A stretch of DNA of 64,000 nt from Catellatospora coxensis (GCF_016862635.1 NZ_BONI01000008.1:1-64000); one strand, 5' to 3'; shown: positions 9,396 through 20,156, counted from the first letter of the stretch. A program made the numbers and translations. The notes: generated by a model from the letters alone, not told the origin.

Positions 9396-10406
9396 ATGGT
9401 GGCTACCGCCACACCCCTGCTGCGCCGTGCCGCGGCGTTCGCGGGCGGCGTCGCGCTGACCCTCGGCACGCTGCTGTCCGTGCCCACCGCCGCGCAGGCG
9501 AGCACCGACTACGGCCCGGCGGCCTGGGTGCCCGCGAGCACCAGCAACTACACCAACGCCAGCCGCGAGTCCGACTACAACATCAACTACGTGGTCATCC
9601 ACACGATCCAGGGTTCGTACACCAGCGCCATCAACTGGTTCCAGAACCCGTCCGCGCAGGTCAGCGCCCACTACGTGGTGTCCAAGGGCGGCGCGGTCAC
9701 CCAGATGGTGCGCGAGGCCGACGTCGCCTGGCACGCCGGCAACTGGACCTACAACACGCAGTCCATCGGCATCGAGCACGAGGGCTACGTCGAGCAGGAC
9801 GGCTGGTACACCGAGGCGATGTACCAGGCGTCGGCGGCCATCGTGCGCAGCGTGACCAGCAAGTACGGCATCCCGCGGGACCGGGCGCACATCATCGGCC
9901 ACAACGAGGTCCCGGGCGCGACCCACACCGACCCGGGTTCGCGCTGGAACTGGTCGTACTTCATGCAGCTGGTCAACGGCACGACGCCCCCGCCGTCGTG
10001 GACGTCGACCGTGGACAACACCACCGCGGGCCGGTTCACCGCCTCGGCCAACTGGGGCACCTCGACGTACTCGTCCCAGCGCTACGGCGCCGACTACCGG
10101 TTCGCCAACCCGGAGGCCGTCTCCGACGCCGCCTGGTACAAGTTCAACATCCCGGCGACGGCGAGCTACCGGGTCGAGGTCTGGTACCCGGCCAACACCG
10201 GCTACAACGCGACCACGCCGTACGTCGTCGCCACCACCGGCGGCAACGTGTCGGTGCACGTCAACCAGCAGGGCAGCGGCGGCGTCTGGGTGAACCTGGG
10301 CACCTTCAGCCTCGCCGCGGGCGACTACAACGCCGTCGGCGTGAGCCGCTGGAGCGGCGGAGCCGGGTACGTCATCGCCGACGCGGTGAAGCTCACCCGC
10401 GTCTGA
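9396..10406 (+). CDS. Secreted N-acetylmuramoyl-L-alanine amidase with golvesin-like C-terminal domain
   Basis: A 336-residue secreted protein with a signal peptide at residues 1-32 ending near AQA. The amidase_2/PGRP domain (about 40-200) is a zinc hydrolase that cuts between MurNAc and L-Ala. Visible ligand regions are YVVIHTIQG and GHNEVPGATHTDPG, with the conserved IGIEHEGY strand between them. A golvesin C-terminal-like beta domain (about 205-336, ending GYVIADAVKLTRV) probably binds glycans. The ATG at 9396 follows GGGAGG with a 6-nt gap; a GTG at 9357 is in frame but has no such site. It stands alone with its own promoter and terminator. Likely roles are cell-wall turnover or attack on other bacteria. 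Confidence 0.9.
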   Translation: MVATATPLLRRAAAFAGGVALTLGTLLSVPTAAQASTDYGPAAWVPASTSNYTNASRESDYNINYVVIHTIQGSYTSAINWFQNPSAQVSAHYVVSKGGAVTQMVREADVAWHAGNWTYNTQSIGIEHEGYVEQDGWYTEAMYQASAAIVRSVTSKYGIPRDRAHIIGHNEVPGATHTDPGSRWNWSYFMQLVNGTTPPPSWTSTVDNTTAGRFTASANWGTSTYSSQRYGADYRFANPEAVSDAAWYKFNIPATASYRVEVWYPANTGYNATTPYVVATTGGNVSVHVNQQGSGGVWVNLGTFSLAAGDYNAVGVSRWSGGAGYVIADAVKLTRV

Positions 10407-10414
10407 TCCACACC

Positions 10415-10456
10415 GCGGCCGCGCTCGTGCCGACCCGACGGCACGAGCGCGGCCGC
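10415..10456. terminator. Terminator after the amidase gene
   Basis: An 18-bp perfect stem (10415-10432 with 10439-10456) closes a 6-nt loop. There is no T-tract, as is usual for high-GC actinobacteria. Confidence 0.8.
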
Positions 10457-10673
10457 GGCGCGTCCACGCCCGTTGCGCGGATGCGGATCATCGTGCGGCC
10501 TGCTAGGCTCCTGCGCATGTACATCTGAGCGTGATCCCCACGCCCGCGCCGGTGAACCCGGCGCCGCGAGCGTGCCGCGCCGGCCCACGGGCCCGCGCCG
10601 TCTGATCCGTCTTTCCCCACGCCCCTGCCCGTTCCGGCAGCCGTCGGCGTGCCCGCATCCGTAGGAGACATTC

Positions 10674-10871
10674 ATGCGTGAAGATCACAGCTCGGAGAAC
10701 CCCGCCGCGGACGAGACCGCGGAAGAGGTCGAGCAGCAGCCCATGAACCGCGCCGAGCGGCGTGCCAAGGGCAAGAAGTCCCAGCAGCAGGCGTTCGGCA
10801 AGCAGGCGTTCACGCCCAAGGGGAGCCAGGGCCACGGCCCGCGGCTGTGGGCCAACCGCCGCGCCGGCTGA
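10674..10871 (+). CDS. Small basic hypothetical protein
   Basis: A 65-residue protein with an acidic first third (DETAEEVEQQ) and a strongly basic remainder (NRAERRAKGKKSQQQAFGKQ). No membrane segment or signal peptide is seen. GTAGGAGA lies 8 nt before the ATG, which makes this a convincing gene despite its size. The charge pattern would suit a nucleic-acid- or ribosome-associated protein, but I do not recognise the family. It has its own terminator directly downstream. Confidence 0.7.
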   Translation: MREDHSSENPAADETAEEVEQQPMNRAERRAKGKKSQQQAFGKQAFTPKGSQGHGPRLWANRRAG

Positions 10872-10884
10872 CCAGCAGCTCCAC

Positions 10885-10936
10885 GATCCGCCGAGCCCGG
10901 CCGCACCAGCGGACCGGGGTCGGCGGATCTTCTTTG
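10885..10936 (+). terminator. Terminator with T-rich tail
   Basis: GATCCGCCGA (10885-10894) pairs with TCGGCGGATC (10920-10929), and TTCTTTG follows. The stem plus T-rich tail is the clearest Rho-independent signal in this part of the window. Confidence 0.85.
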
Positions 10937-10964
10937 TCGGTGCCCCTGAATACACTCCCGCGGC

Positions 10965-11027
10965 ATGACGATGCAGACCATTGTGGACCGTGTCGCCGGG
11001 GCGGGTGGCGGATGTCCGGCCTGGTGA
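10965..11027 (+). CDS. Possible leaderless 20-residue upstream peptide
   Basis: A frame starting ATGACGATG follows TACACT (10951-10956) by 8 nt, as in leaderless genes of this window. It encodes 20 residues ending GGGCPAW. Its TGA overlaps an in-frame GTG (11024) of the next gene as GTGA, which would couple translation. Without comparative data it may be a chance frame. Confidence 0.35.
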   Translation: MTMQTIVDRVAGAGGGCPAW

Positions 11028-11500
11028 CGTACACCGAACTGCTCGACCGGGTGGACCGGCTGGCCGCCGGCGGCGAGTTCGAGGCGGCGGCGTCGGCGCT
11101 GGTGGCGCTGCGCCGTTCCGGCGGCGCGGCCGGCGTGGACGGGATGCGGCCGCTGCTGGACCTGGCCGGCGGGCTGCCCCCGGCGCGGCTCACCGCGGTG
11201 CTGCAGGCGCTGCTGCGCCACCGCCGCGCCGATCCCGGCTGGCACGTCGACAGCGTGATCGGGGCGCTGTGCCCGCTGCTGCCCGGCGAGCTGCCCCCGG
11301 ACCTGGTCGCCGACCTGCTGACCTTCGCCGAGGACAGCTCCTACGACATACCGGTGATGACGCTGGCCAAACTGGTCGCGCTGCACCTGCGGCACGCCCC
11401 GCTGCCACCGGCGGTGCTGGCGACCATGGAGCGCCGCAAGCGGGAGAGCCTGTGGCTGCGGGAGCTGGCCGCCACGGCGGCGGCCCGCTCGGCGCGGTGA
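11012..11500 (+). CDS. Hypothetical alpha-helical protein
   Basis: A protein of about 162 residues, rich in Leu and Ala, predicted by eye to be all helical (TYTELLDRVDRLAAGGEF, then repeated 30-40-residue Leu-rich segments with double prolines). There is no signal peptide, membrane segment or recognisable motif. The start is uncertain: the ATG at 11012 has only GGGTGGCGG before it, and the GTG at 11024 overlaps the stop of a short upstream frame. A HEAT-like or four-helix fold would fit, but no function is assigned. It ends 13 nt before the stop of the convergent TPR gene. Confidence 0.6.
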   Translation: MSGLVTYTELLDRVDRLAAGGEFEAAASALVALRRSGGAAGVDGMRPLLDLAGGLPPARLTAVLQALLRHRRADPGWHVDSVIGALCPLLPGELPPDLVADLLTFAEDSSYDIPVMTLAKLVALHLRHAPLPPAVLATMERRKRESLWLRELAATAAARSAR

Positions 11501-11513
11501 CCCGTCGTGGCGA

Positions 11514-13136
11514 TCAGGGGCGGGCCGCGGGGGACCGCCGCCGATCGGTGCACACCGGGGGCGCCATCACCGTCTGGTCGGCGCTGTACGCCAGCGTGAC
11601 CGTGACGCAGTAGTCCCGGCTCGCGTCGAAGCCGGGCAGGGTGACCGTCTCCGTCCCGGCGGGCAGCGACTGCAGCGCGCGCATCGGCTGCCCGGCGGGT
11701 GCGGCCGACAGCACCACCGCCGCGGTCGCGCCGTCGGGGTAGGACCAGGTGATGCGCAGCCGCGTGCCCAGGTCGGCGACGGCCAGCCCGGTCACCGGCG
11801 GCGGCGCGGACGGGGCCGGGCCGCTCGGGGTCGCGGCGGGCGACGGCGTGGCCTCGCCCGTGCCCCGGCCGCCGGCCAGGATGAACGTGCCCACCAGCGC
11901 CACGATCGCGACCACCGCCGCGACCACGGCCAGCGCCGCGGCCCCGCCACCGCGCCGCCGCCGTGGGGGCGGCCCGCTGCGCTGCGGCACCAGCAGTCCG
12001 GGCGGGGGCGTCGTCGCGATCGGGTACGCCGGATCGACGGGCACGTACGGCCTGCCGGGCGCGGCATACAGCGCGGGGACCCGCTGATCGGCGTCGGCGT
12101 CCGCCCGGGCCGGGGCCCGTCCGGACCGGCCCGGGGCACTGAAGGCGGCCGGGTCGGCCGTCTGCGCGGGGCTGCCGAAATCGAGCAGGTCGTCGAGGTC
12201 GGTGTGGTCCGTGCGGTGCGGTGGTGCGCCCGCCGGTCCGGAGCGGCGGATCCGGGCCTGCCGGGTCGGGTCGTCGAACCGTTCGAAGATCTCGTCGTCG
12301 GGCCACTCGTCCGGCTCGGCCGACCGTGGCGCGGGCTGGTGCGGGCCCGGGATCAGGTCCTCGGCCTGCGGGATCAGCACCGGCAGCACGCCCGGCCCCG
12401 GATCGTGGGCGCGTCCGGCCTCGTCCTCGGACGGGGCGGTGCCGCAGCGGTGGTCGGTCTGCGCGCGGGCGTGCAGCGCGGCCTGCAGCAGGCGGTGCAC
12501 GTCGTCGTCGGCGGGGAACGCGGCAGCTTGCGCCCGTACCCCGGCCAGCAGGTCGTGGGCCTGGTCGAAATCGCCGCAGTCGCGCCACATGCCCGCCAGC
12601 CGGATGGTCATGCGCAGGTTGACGGGGTGCCCGGGGCCGTGCCGGGACACGTGCGCGGCGAGCACCTCGGCGAGCTGCCGCCGGCCGTCGGCGCAGCTGC
12701 CACGGGCGTGCTCCACGACGGCCGCGTCGGCCCGCGCGGACAGGGTGCGGTCGGCGTCGGGCCCGTCGGCGGTCGACAGGTCGCGGATCAGATCCTGGTA
12801 GACGTCCGCGGCCCGGTCCAGGGCCCCGGTGCGGTGCAGGCACACGGCCAGCACGCCGAGCGCGTGCAGGGTGCGCCGGTCCAGGTCGCCGTGCAGGGCC
12901 TGCGCGGCGGCGTGGGCGTACGCCGCCCAGCTGCGCGCCGCGTGCGGCTCGCCCAGGTGCAGCAGCACCCCCGCGTACAGCGCGGCGGTGTCCGCCTCGG
13001 CCGCGTCGGCGTGCCGCGGATCCTGGTGGGCGAGCGCGAGCTGGTCGCGCAGCAGTTGCTGGGCAGCCGGGAAGTCGAGCCGGCTCACCAGCTCGCGGGC
13101 ACGCGCCAGCCGTCCCCCCTCAGGCATGGGACTCAT
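11514..13136 (-). CDS. TPR protein with membrane anchor and Fn3-like domain
   Basis: A 540-residue protein. Residues 1 to about 235 form helical pairs typical of tetratricopeptide repeats (for example LLRDQLALAHQDPRHADAAE and GALDRAADVYQDLIRDL). A disordered Pro/Asp/Arg-rich region follows, then one membrane helix near 398-420 (ALAVVAAVVAIVALVGTFIL) flanked by a run of arginines. Outside is a short Pro/Ser/Thr linker and a fibronectin type III-like domain (about 445-530; VTGLAVADLGTRLRITWSY). The topology suggests cytoplasmic TPRs scaffolding partners and an external beta domain. Two ATGs (13136, 13127) compete for the start. The partner is unknown; the gene is divergent from the SDR gene. 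Confidence 0.75.
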   Translation of the reverse strand: MSPMPEGGRLARARELVSRLDFPAAQQLLRDQLALAHQDPRHADAAEADTAALYAGVLLHLGEPHAARSWAAYAHAAAQALHGDLDRRTLHALGVLAVCLHRTGALDRAADVYQDLIRDLSTADGPDADRTLSARADAAVVEHARGSCADGRRQLAEVLAAHVSRHGPGHPVNLRMTIRLAGMWRDCGDFDQAHDLLAGVRAQAAAFPADDDVHRLLQAALHARAQTDHRCGTAPSEDEAGRAHDPGPGVLPVLIPQAEDLIPGPHQPAPRSAEPDEWPDDEIFERFDDPTRQARIRRSGPAGAPPHRTDHTDLDDLLDFGSPAQTADPAAFSAPGRSGRAPARADADADQRVPALYAAPGRPYVPVDPAYPIATTPPPGLLVPQRSGPPPRRRRGGGAAALAVVAAVVAIVALVGTFILAGGRGTGEATPSPAATPSGPAPSAPPPVTGLAVADLGTRLRITWSYPDGATAAVVLSAAPAGQPMRALQSLPAGTETVTLPGFDASRDYCVTVTLAYSADQTVMAPPVCTDRRRSPAARP

Positions 13137-13262
13137 CGTGCCCGCTTCCGCACGATCTGTGAAGCCCCGAAGGTCAACACTCCACCCCGGACGGTCACCG
13201 CCGGCCGCCGCGCGGAGTTAGGGTGTGCCACCGCGTTGCGGGCGGTCGAAGGGATGTGCGGG

Positions 13263-14096
13263 ATGGGGCGGGACGTCGCGGGGCTGACGGTGGCGGTGAC
13301 CGGGGCGGCCCGGGGGATCGGCGCGGCGATCGCCGCCCGGCTGGCCGGGGCGGGCGCGCACGTCGTGCTCGGCGACCGTGACCTGCCCGCGCTGACGCGG
13401 ACCGCCGCGGCGCTGCCCGGCACGCTGGCGGTCGAGCTGGACGTCACCGACCAGGCGAGCGTGCACGCGTTCCTCAACCGGGCCGAGGAGGCGTTCGGGC
13501 CGGTGGACGTGCTGGTGAACAACGCGGGCGTGATGTGGGTCGGGCCGTTCGCCGACGAGCCGGAGCAGGCGGCGCGGCGGCAGTTCGAGGTGAACGTGCA
13601 CGGCGTGCGGCACGGGTTCCTGGCCGCCGCGCCGCGCATGCGGGCCCGCGGCCGGGGGCAGATCGTCACCATCGCCTCGGCGGCGAGCCGCATCAGCCCG
13701 CCCGGCGAGGCCACCTACGCCGCGACCAAACACGCGGTGTACGGCTACGCGGCCGCCGTCCGCCACGAGCTGCGCGGCACGGGTGTGCGGGTCAGCCTGG
13801 TCATGCCGGCGGTCGTGGAGACCGACCTGGCCGCCGGGACCAGCCACGGCGGCGTGCCGCGGCTGCGCCCGGAGACCGTCGCCGCGGCCGTGGAGCGGGT
13901 GATCCGCCGCCCTCGGTTCGAGGTGTTCGTGCCGGGCCGGCTGGACCCGCTGACCCGGCTGCTGGCGCTGCTGCCGCAGTCCGGCCGGGACCTGGCCTAC
14001 CGGCTGCTGGTGCCGGACCAGGTGGCGCTCGGGGACGGCGCGGCGCGGGCGGCGTACCAGCGGGACGCGGGACTGTCCGAAGCGGACGGCCAATAG
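13263..14096 (+). CDS. Short-chain dehydrogenase/reductase
   Basis: A 277-residue classical SDR, an NAD(P)-dependent oxidoreductase. The cofactor motif TGAARGIG lies at about residues 13-20, NNAG near 88, and the catalytic Ser with YAATK near 155. The C-terminal 60 residues (RLDPLTRLLALLPQSGRDL) resemble actinobacterial SDRs that act on hydrophobic substrates. The ATG at 13263 was chosen because GAAGGG lies 9 nt before it; the ATG at 13254 is too close to that site. The substrate cannot be inferred from its neighbours, which are unrelated. Confidence 0.88.
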   Translation: MGRDVAGLTVAVTGAARGIGAAIAARLAGAGAHVVLGDRDLPALTRTAAALPGTLAVELDVTDQASVHAFLNRAEEAFGPVDVLVNNAGVMWVGPFADEPEQAARRQFEVNVHGVRHGFLAAAPRMRARGRGQIVTIASAASRISPPGEATYAATKHAVYGYAAAVRHELRGTGVRVSLVMPAVVETDLAAGTSHGGVPRLRPETVAAAVERVIRRPRFEVFVPGRLDPLTRLLALLPQSGRDLAYRLLVPDQVALGDGAARAAYQRDAGLSEADGQ

Positions 14097-14108
14097 GGAA
14101 TCCAGGTC

Positions 14109-14138
14109 TTGTGACCTAGGACACACGGACATTACCCT
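14109..14138 (+). promoter_or_regulatory. Candidate promoter of the SGNH hydrolase
   Basis: TTGTGA (14109-14114) and TACCCT (14133-14138) are 18 bp apart. The -10 box overlaps a small palindrome TTACCcttcGGTAA, and the -35 box sits in AGGTCttgtGACCT, so both elements could be repressor sites. Confidence 0.5.
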
Positions 14139-14213
14139 TCGGTAACCGCGTGCCCGCGCGGTGGTTCGTACCCCCATATCCGCGTTTTCCGTACCCCCGG
14201 AAGGCAGGCTCCC

Positions 14214-15041
14214 ATGCGTCTCGCGCGTCCGTCCCTCGCGCTCGCCGCCGCCCTGGCCGCGGTGCTCCTGTCGGCGAACCCGGCAGCCGCCGCGACCGGC
14301 CCCATCCCCAACTCGATGGCCAGCATGGGTGACTCGATCACCCGAGGCTTCAACGCCTGCGGCTGGTACGTCGACTGCACCGACCGCTCGTTCAGCACCG
14401 GCGGCTACAGCTCGGTCAACAGCCAGTACCGGCGCATCCTGGCCAAGAACTCCGCGATCAGCGGCCGCAACTACAACCAGGCCAAGAGCGGGGCCAAGGC
14501 GGCCGACATGCCCGGCCAGGCGACGGCGGTGGTAGGCCGCAACGTCGACTACGTGACCATCCTGATCGGCGCGAACGACGCCTGCACGAGCTCCGAGTCG
14601 GGCATGACCTCGGTGGCCTCGTTCCGTGCGTCGATCGACGGCGCGCTGGCCACGCTCAAGAACGGCCTGCCCAACGCGCGGGTCGAACTGATCTCGATCC
14701 CGGACGTCAAGCGGCTGTGGGAGGTCGGCAAGGGCTCGTCGTCGGCCCGCAGCGCCTGGTCGCTGTTCGGCATCTGCCAGTCCCTGCTGGCCAACCCGAC
14801 CTCGACGGCGCAGGCCGACGTGGACCGCCGCGACCGGGTGCGCCAGCGTGTGATCGACTTCAACGCCCAGCTCGCGCAGGCCTGCGCGGCGTACGGGGCC
14901 AACTGCGACTTCGACGACAACGCGGTGTTCAGCTACCCGTTCGCGCTGTCGCAGGTGAGCACGTGGGACTACTTCCACCCGAACACGGCCGGGCAGACGG
15001 TGCTGGCCCAGATCTCGTACGCCGCCGGCCACAACTGGTGA
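14214..15041 (+). CDS. Secreted SGNH/GDSL hydrolase
   Basis: A 275-residue secreted esterase or lipase. The signal peptide covers residues 1-27 (ending AAAA). SGNH block I is MGDSITRGF (catalytic Ser near 40), block III is GANDACTS (near 121), and block V is WDYFHPN near the end, giving the Asp-His pair. Six or more cysteines in the mature part suggest disulphides, as in Streptomyces-type secreted SGNH lipases. GGAAGG lies before the ATG. It is followed by a small hairpin and then the chitinase. Natural substrates could be acyl esters of plant polymers or lipids. Confidence 0.9.
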   Translation: MRLARPSLALAAALAAVLLSANPAAAATGPIPNSMASMGDSITRGFNACGWYVDCTDRSFSTGGYSSVNSQYRRILAKNSAISGRNYNQAKSGAKAADMPGQATAVVGRNVDYVTILIGANDACTSSESGMTSVASFRASIDGALATLKNGLPNARVELISIPDVKRLWEVGKGSSSARSAWSLFGICQSLLANPTSTAQADVDRRDRVRQRVIDFNAQLAQACAAYGANCDFDDNAVFSYPFALSQVSTWDYFHPNTAGQTVLAQISYAAGHNW

Positions 15042-15054
15042 GCCGTTCCTAGCC

Positions 15055-15083
15055 GGGGGCGTCCCGCGGGGTGGGGCGCCCCT
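15055..15083 (+). terminator. Terminator after the SGNH gene
   Basis: GGGGCG-type arms flank TCCCGCGGGGTG and are followed by CTTCT. The stem is short but the position is right. Confidence 0.45.
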
Positions 15084-15110
15084 TCTCGCGTGCCAGAATC
15101 GACAACACTC

Positions 15111-15139
15111 TTTACTGTTAACCGTCTTTAAATTAGTGT
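15111..15139 (+). promoter_or_regulatory. Candidate chitinase promoter
   Basis: TTTACT (15111-15116) and TAGTGT (15134-15139) are 17 bp apart in an AT-rich patch. The patch begins with ATCGACAACA, also found in the amidase promoter, and both end in TGTGGC. A common regulator is possible but unproven. Confidence 0.45.
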
Positions 15140-15245
15140 GGCATTCAAGCTCATGAGCGTATGACCGTCCCACAGCTCGCCGTCGGGCGACGTGCTCCCC
15201 GCAGCCGTCGCCCGCCGCGCGCTACCTCGAAAGGACTCCCCGCTC

Positions 15246-16823
15246 ATGAGAAGGTCCTTGCGCGCCGGCCTCGCCACGCTGGGCGTGGCACTGCTGGCCG
15301 GCGCGATCTCCCTCGTCGCGATGCCCGCGGCCCACGCCGCGACCGCGACGTTCACCAAGGTGTCCAGCTGGGGCACCGGCTACGAGGGCAAGTTCACCGT
15401 CACGAACAACACCTCGGCCACCATCACCAGCTGGAACGTCCAGTTCGACCTGCCTTCCGGCACCACCATGGGCGTGTTCTGGGACGCCGCGGTGACCACG
15501 TCGGGCCAGCACGTCACCGCCAACAACGTGGGCTGGAACGGCACCCTCGGTCCCGGCGCGTCGACCAGCTTCGGCTTCAACGCCAACGGCTCCGGCAACC
15601 CCACCAACTGCACCGTCAACGGCGCGAGCTGCGGCGGCGGCACCCCGCCGACCTCCTCCCCGCCGCCCGCGGGCGTGCCGGGCAAGCCGGGCAACCCGTC
15701 GGTCACCACGGCCACCAACAGCGCGATCTCGCTGAGCTGGGGCGCCTCGACCGGCACCGTCACCGGCTACCGGGTCTACGAGGGCAGCACCGTGCGCGCC
15801 ACCGTCACCGGCACCTCCGCCACGCACAGCGGCCTGGGCGCCTGCACGTCGCACACGTACACGGTCAAGGCGTACAACAACAGCGGCGAGTCGGTGGCCA
15901 GCAACGCCGTCACCGGCACCACGACCGGCTGCCCGACCTCGAACTTCAAGGGCGCCGCGCCGTACTACTACGTCGGCTGGGGCAACCCGCCCGCGCCCGC
16001 CACGGTCATGAGCGCCACCGGCATCAAGTGGTTCACCATGGCGTTCATCCTGTCCGGCGGCGGCTGCACGCCGGCCTGGGACGGCAGCCGCCCGCTGACC
16101 GGCGGGGCCGACCAGTCCACCATCAACGCGATCCGCGCCGCGGGCGGCGAGATCGTGCCGTCGATCGGCGGCTGGAGCGGCAACAAGCTCGGCCCGAACT
16201 GCTCCTCGGCGTCCGCGCTGGCCGCCGCGTACCAGCAGGTCATCAACGCGTACAACCTCAAGGCGATCGACGTCGACATCGAGAACACCGACGAGTTCGA
16301 GAGCGAGGTCGTGCAGGACCGCATCCTCGGCGCGCTGAAGATCGTCAAGCAGAACAACCCCGGCATCAAGACGATCATCACGTTCGGCACCTCGACGACC
16401 GGTCCCAGCTACTGGGGCACCCGCCTGATCAACCAGGCGGCGGCGCTCGGCGCGAACATCGACATCTTCACGATCATGCCGTTCGACTTCGGCGGCGGCG
16501 CGAACATGTACCAGAACACCGTCAACGCCGCGGTCGGCCTGCGCAACGCGCTGAAGACGGCGTTCGGCTGGAACGACGCCACGGCCAACGCCCACCTGGG
16601 CATCTCCGGCATGAACGGCCTGTCCGACCAGCAGGAGCTGACCAGCACCGCGACCTGGACCCAGATCCGGGACTGGGCCAACGCCAACGCGATCGCCCGC
16701 CTGTCGTTCTGGTCGGTCAACCGCGACCGCGGCTGCGCCGGCGGCGGCGTCCAGTCCGCCTGCAGCGGCATCGCCCAGCCCGACTGGGAGTTCACCCGCA
16801 TCACCGCGGGCTTCACCCGCTGA
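15246..16823 (+). CDS. Secreted chitinase (CBM2 + Fn3 + GH18)
   Basis: A 525-residue secreted chitinase that hydrolyses beta-1,4-GlcNAc chains. Residues 1-33 are a signal peptide ending AHA. A CBM2 domain (about 34-130) shows the paired tryptophans typical of crystalline-polysaccharide binding (SWGTGYEGKFTVTN, GWNGTL). After a Pro/Ser linker, an Fn3 domain (about 140-225) leads to the GH18 barrel (about 240-525). The catalytic strand is IDVDIE with the acid Glu near 346; the outermost Asp of the DxxDxDxE consensus is Lys here. GAAAGGA precedes the ATG at 15246. It is a single gene with its own promoter and terminator. Confidence 0.93.
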   Translation: MRRSLRAGLATLGVALLAGAISLVAMPAAHAATATFTKVSSWGTGYEGKFTVTNNTSATITSWNVQFDLPSGTTMGVFWDAAVTTSGQHVTANNVGWNGTLGPGASTSFGFNANGSGNPTNCTVNGASCGGGTPPTSSPPPAGVPGKPGNPSVTTATNSAISLSWGASTGTVTGYRVYEGSTVRATVTGTSATHSGLGACTSHTYTVKAYNNSGESVASNAVTGTTTGCPTSNFKGAAPYYYVGWGNPPAPATVMSATGIKWFTMAFILSGGGCTPAWDGSRPLTGGADQSTINAIRAAGGEIVPSIGGWSGNKLGPNCSSASALAAAYQQVINAYNLKAIDVDIENTDEFESEVVQDRILGALKIVKQNNPGIKTIITFGTSTTGPSYWGTRLINQAAALGANIDIFTIMPFDFGGGANMYQNTVNAAVGLRNALKTAFGWNDATANAHLGISGMNGLSDQQELTSTATWTQIRDWANANAIARLSFWSVNRDRGCAGGGVQSACSGIAQPDWEFTRITAGFTR

Positions 16824-16831
16824 TCCGAACC

Positions 16832-16868
16832 CCCGGCCCGCGGCCATCCCCCCGATGCGCGGGCCGGG
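16832..16868. terminator. Terminator after the chitinase gene
   Basis: The 11-bp arms CCCGGCCCGCG and CGCGGGCCGGG are separated by 15 nt. Confidence 0.7.
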
Positions 16869-16876
16869 TCCTCCCG

Positions 16877-19048
<2,172 letters not shown>

Positions 19049-19201
19049 GCAACCACCACGAGCGATCTTGGATCGCCGGCCGCACGCCGCCGCGGGGCGG
19101 GGTCCGGTGGGCGTGAAAACGGTGTGGCCGGAGTGTGAACCGCGTCCGATCCTCGGGATGATCATCGCCAACCGGCGGGATCGCATGTCACGCTGACGAC
19201 C

Positions 19202-19654
19202 ATGGACACGACCGGGCTGCTCGTCGGAGGAGTCGCGCTGCTCGCGGCCACCGGCTACGGCCTGGTGCACCGCCGCCGGGCGGGTAGGGTTCGCGCCGTG
19301 CCCGTCTCCGCAGACCCCGTGAATCCGGTGCCGGCCGAACTCGGCGTGCGGCCGGGCAAGGTCACCCTGCTGCAGTTCTCGTCGGCGTTCTGCGCCCCGT
19401 GCCGAGCCACCCGCGTGGTCTGCGCCGAGGTCGCCCGCTCCACGCCCGGCGTGGCCCACGTCGAGGTCGACGCGGAGCAGCGCCTCGACGCGGTACGCGC
19501 CCTCGACATCTGGAAGACCCCCACCGTGCTGATCGTCGACGCCGACGGCCGGATCGCGGGGCGGGCCCAGGGCGTGCCCACCCGCGCCCAGGTGCTGGCC
19601 GCCGTCGCGCCGCTGCTGCCCGCCGTGGCCGAGCTGACCGAGGAGAAGGCATGA
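19202..19654 (+). CDS. Membrane-anchored thioredoxin-like protein
   Basis: A 150-residue protein with one N-terminal membrane helix (about 4-22) followed by a thioredoxin fold carrying CAPC near residues 64-67 and the cis-proline in WKTPTVLIV. The positive residues after the helix (HRRRAGR) predict a cytoplasmic thioredoxin domain, the reverse of TlpA-type proteins. The stop overlaps the next start (ATGA), so it is co-translated with the DUF4395 gene. The pair is common in actinobacteria and is thought to handle disulphide or sulphur redox chemistry; the substrate is not known. Confidence 0.85.
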   Translation: MDTTGLLVGGVALLAATGYGLVHRRRAGRVRAVPVSADPVNPVPAELGVRPGKVTLLQFSSAFCAPCRATRVVCAEVARSTPGVAHVEVDAEQRLDAVRALDIWKTPTVLIVDADGRIAGRAQGVPTRAQVLAAVAPLLPAVAELTEEKA

Positions 19655-20082
19655 CCGACCCCCGTGGCCCCCGGTTCGCGGCGGCCGTGACCGCCGTGGT
19701 GATGATCGCCGTGCTGCTCACCGGCTCCGGCTGGCTCGCCCTGGCGCAGGCGCTCGTGTTCGCGCTGACGGCGGCGCAGCCCCGCCTGGGCCCGTACGGC
19801 CTGATCCACCGCACCCTGCTCGCCCCGCGCCTCAGCCCGCCCGCCGAGCTGGAGCCACTGGCCCCGGTGCGCTTCGCGCAGGCCGTCGGTTTCGTCTTCG
19901 CCGCCGTCGCGACGCTGGGTTACCTGCTCGGCTCGCCGCTGACCGGGGCGATCGCGGCCTCGTTCGCGCTGGCCGCCGCCTTCCTCAACGCGGCCTTCGG
20001 CCTGTGCCTGGGCTGCGAGCTGTTCCTGGCGTACCGCCGCCTGGTCGGCCGCCCCCTGGCCGCGCGCGTCCCCGCCTCCTGA
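19651..20082 (+). CDS. DUF4395 membrane protein
   Basis: A 143-residue integral membrane protein with about four membrane segments. DUF4395 is recognisable from the N-terminal DPRGPRFAA, the central GLIHRTLLAPRL and the C-terminal NAAFGLCLGCELFL with its paired cysteines. Its ATG at 19651 overlaps the thioredoxin stop (ATGA), and GAGGAGAAGG lies directly upstream. The CLGC pair facing the membrane surface makes it a plausible redox partner of the thioredoxin gene before it. No biochemical role is established to my knowledge. Confidence 0.85.
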   Translation: MTDPRGPRFAAAVTAVVMIAVLLTGSGWLALAQALVFALTAAQPRLGPYGLIHRTLLAPRLSPPAELEPLAPVRFAQAVGFVFAAVATLGYLLGSPLTGAIAASFALAAAFLNAAFGLCLGCELFLAYRRLVGRPLAARVPAS

Positions 20083-20156
20083 CCCGGACGGCCCCTTCCC
20101 GTCGGACCCGTCTGTTAGAACGGCGGGATTGACCCGGCATGACGAAGGAGTGGCTG

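Noticed and set aside
12204-13262. Extension of the SDR frame over 350 codons upstream
   Set aside because: The extra part overlaps the TPR gene antisense and has no protein character; SDR homology begins at 13263.
20139-20156. Earlier start for the VOC protein
   Set aside because: The GAAGGAG ribosome binding site lies inside this extension and serves the ATG at 20157.
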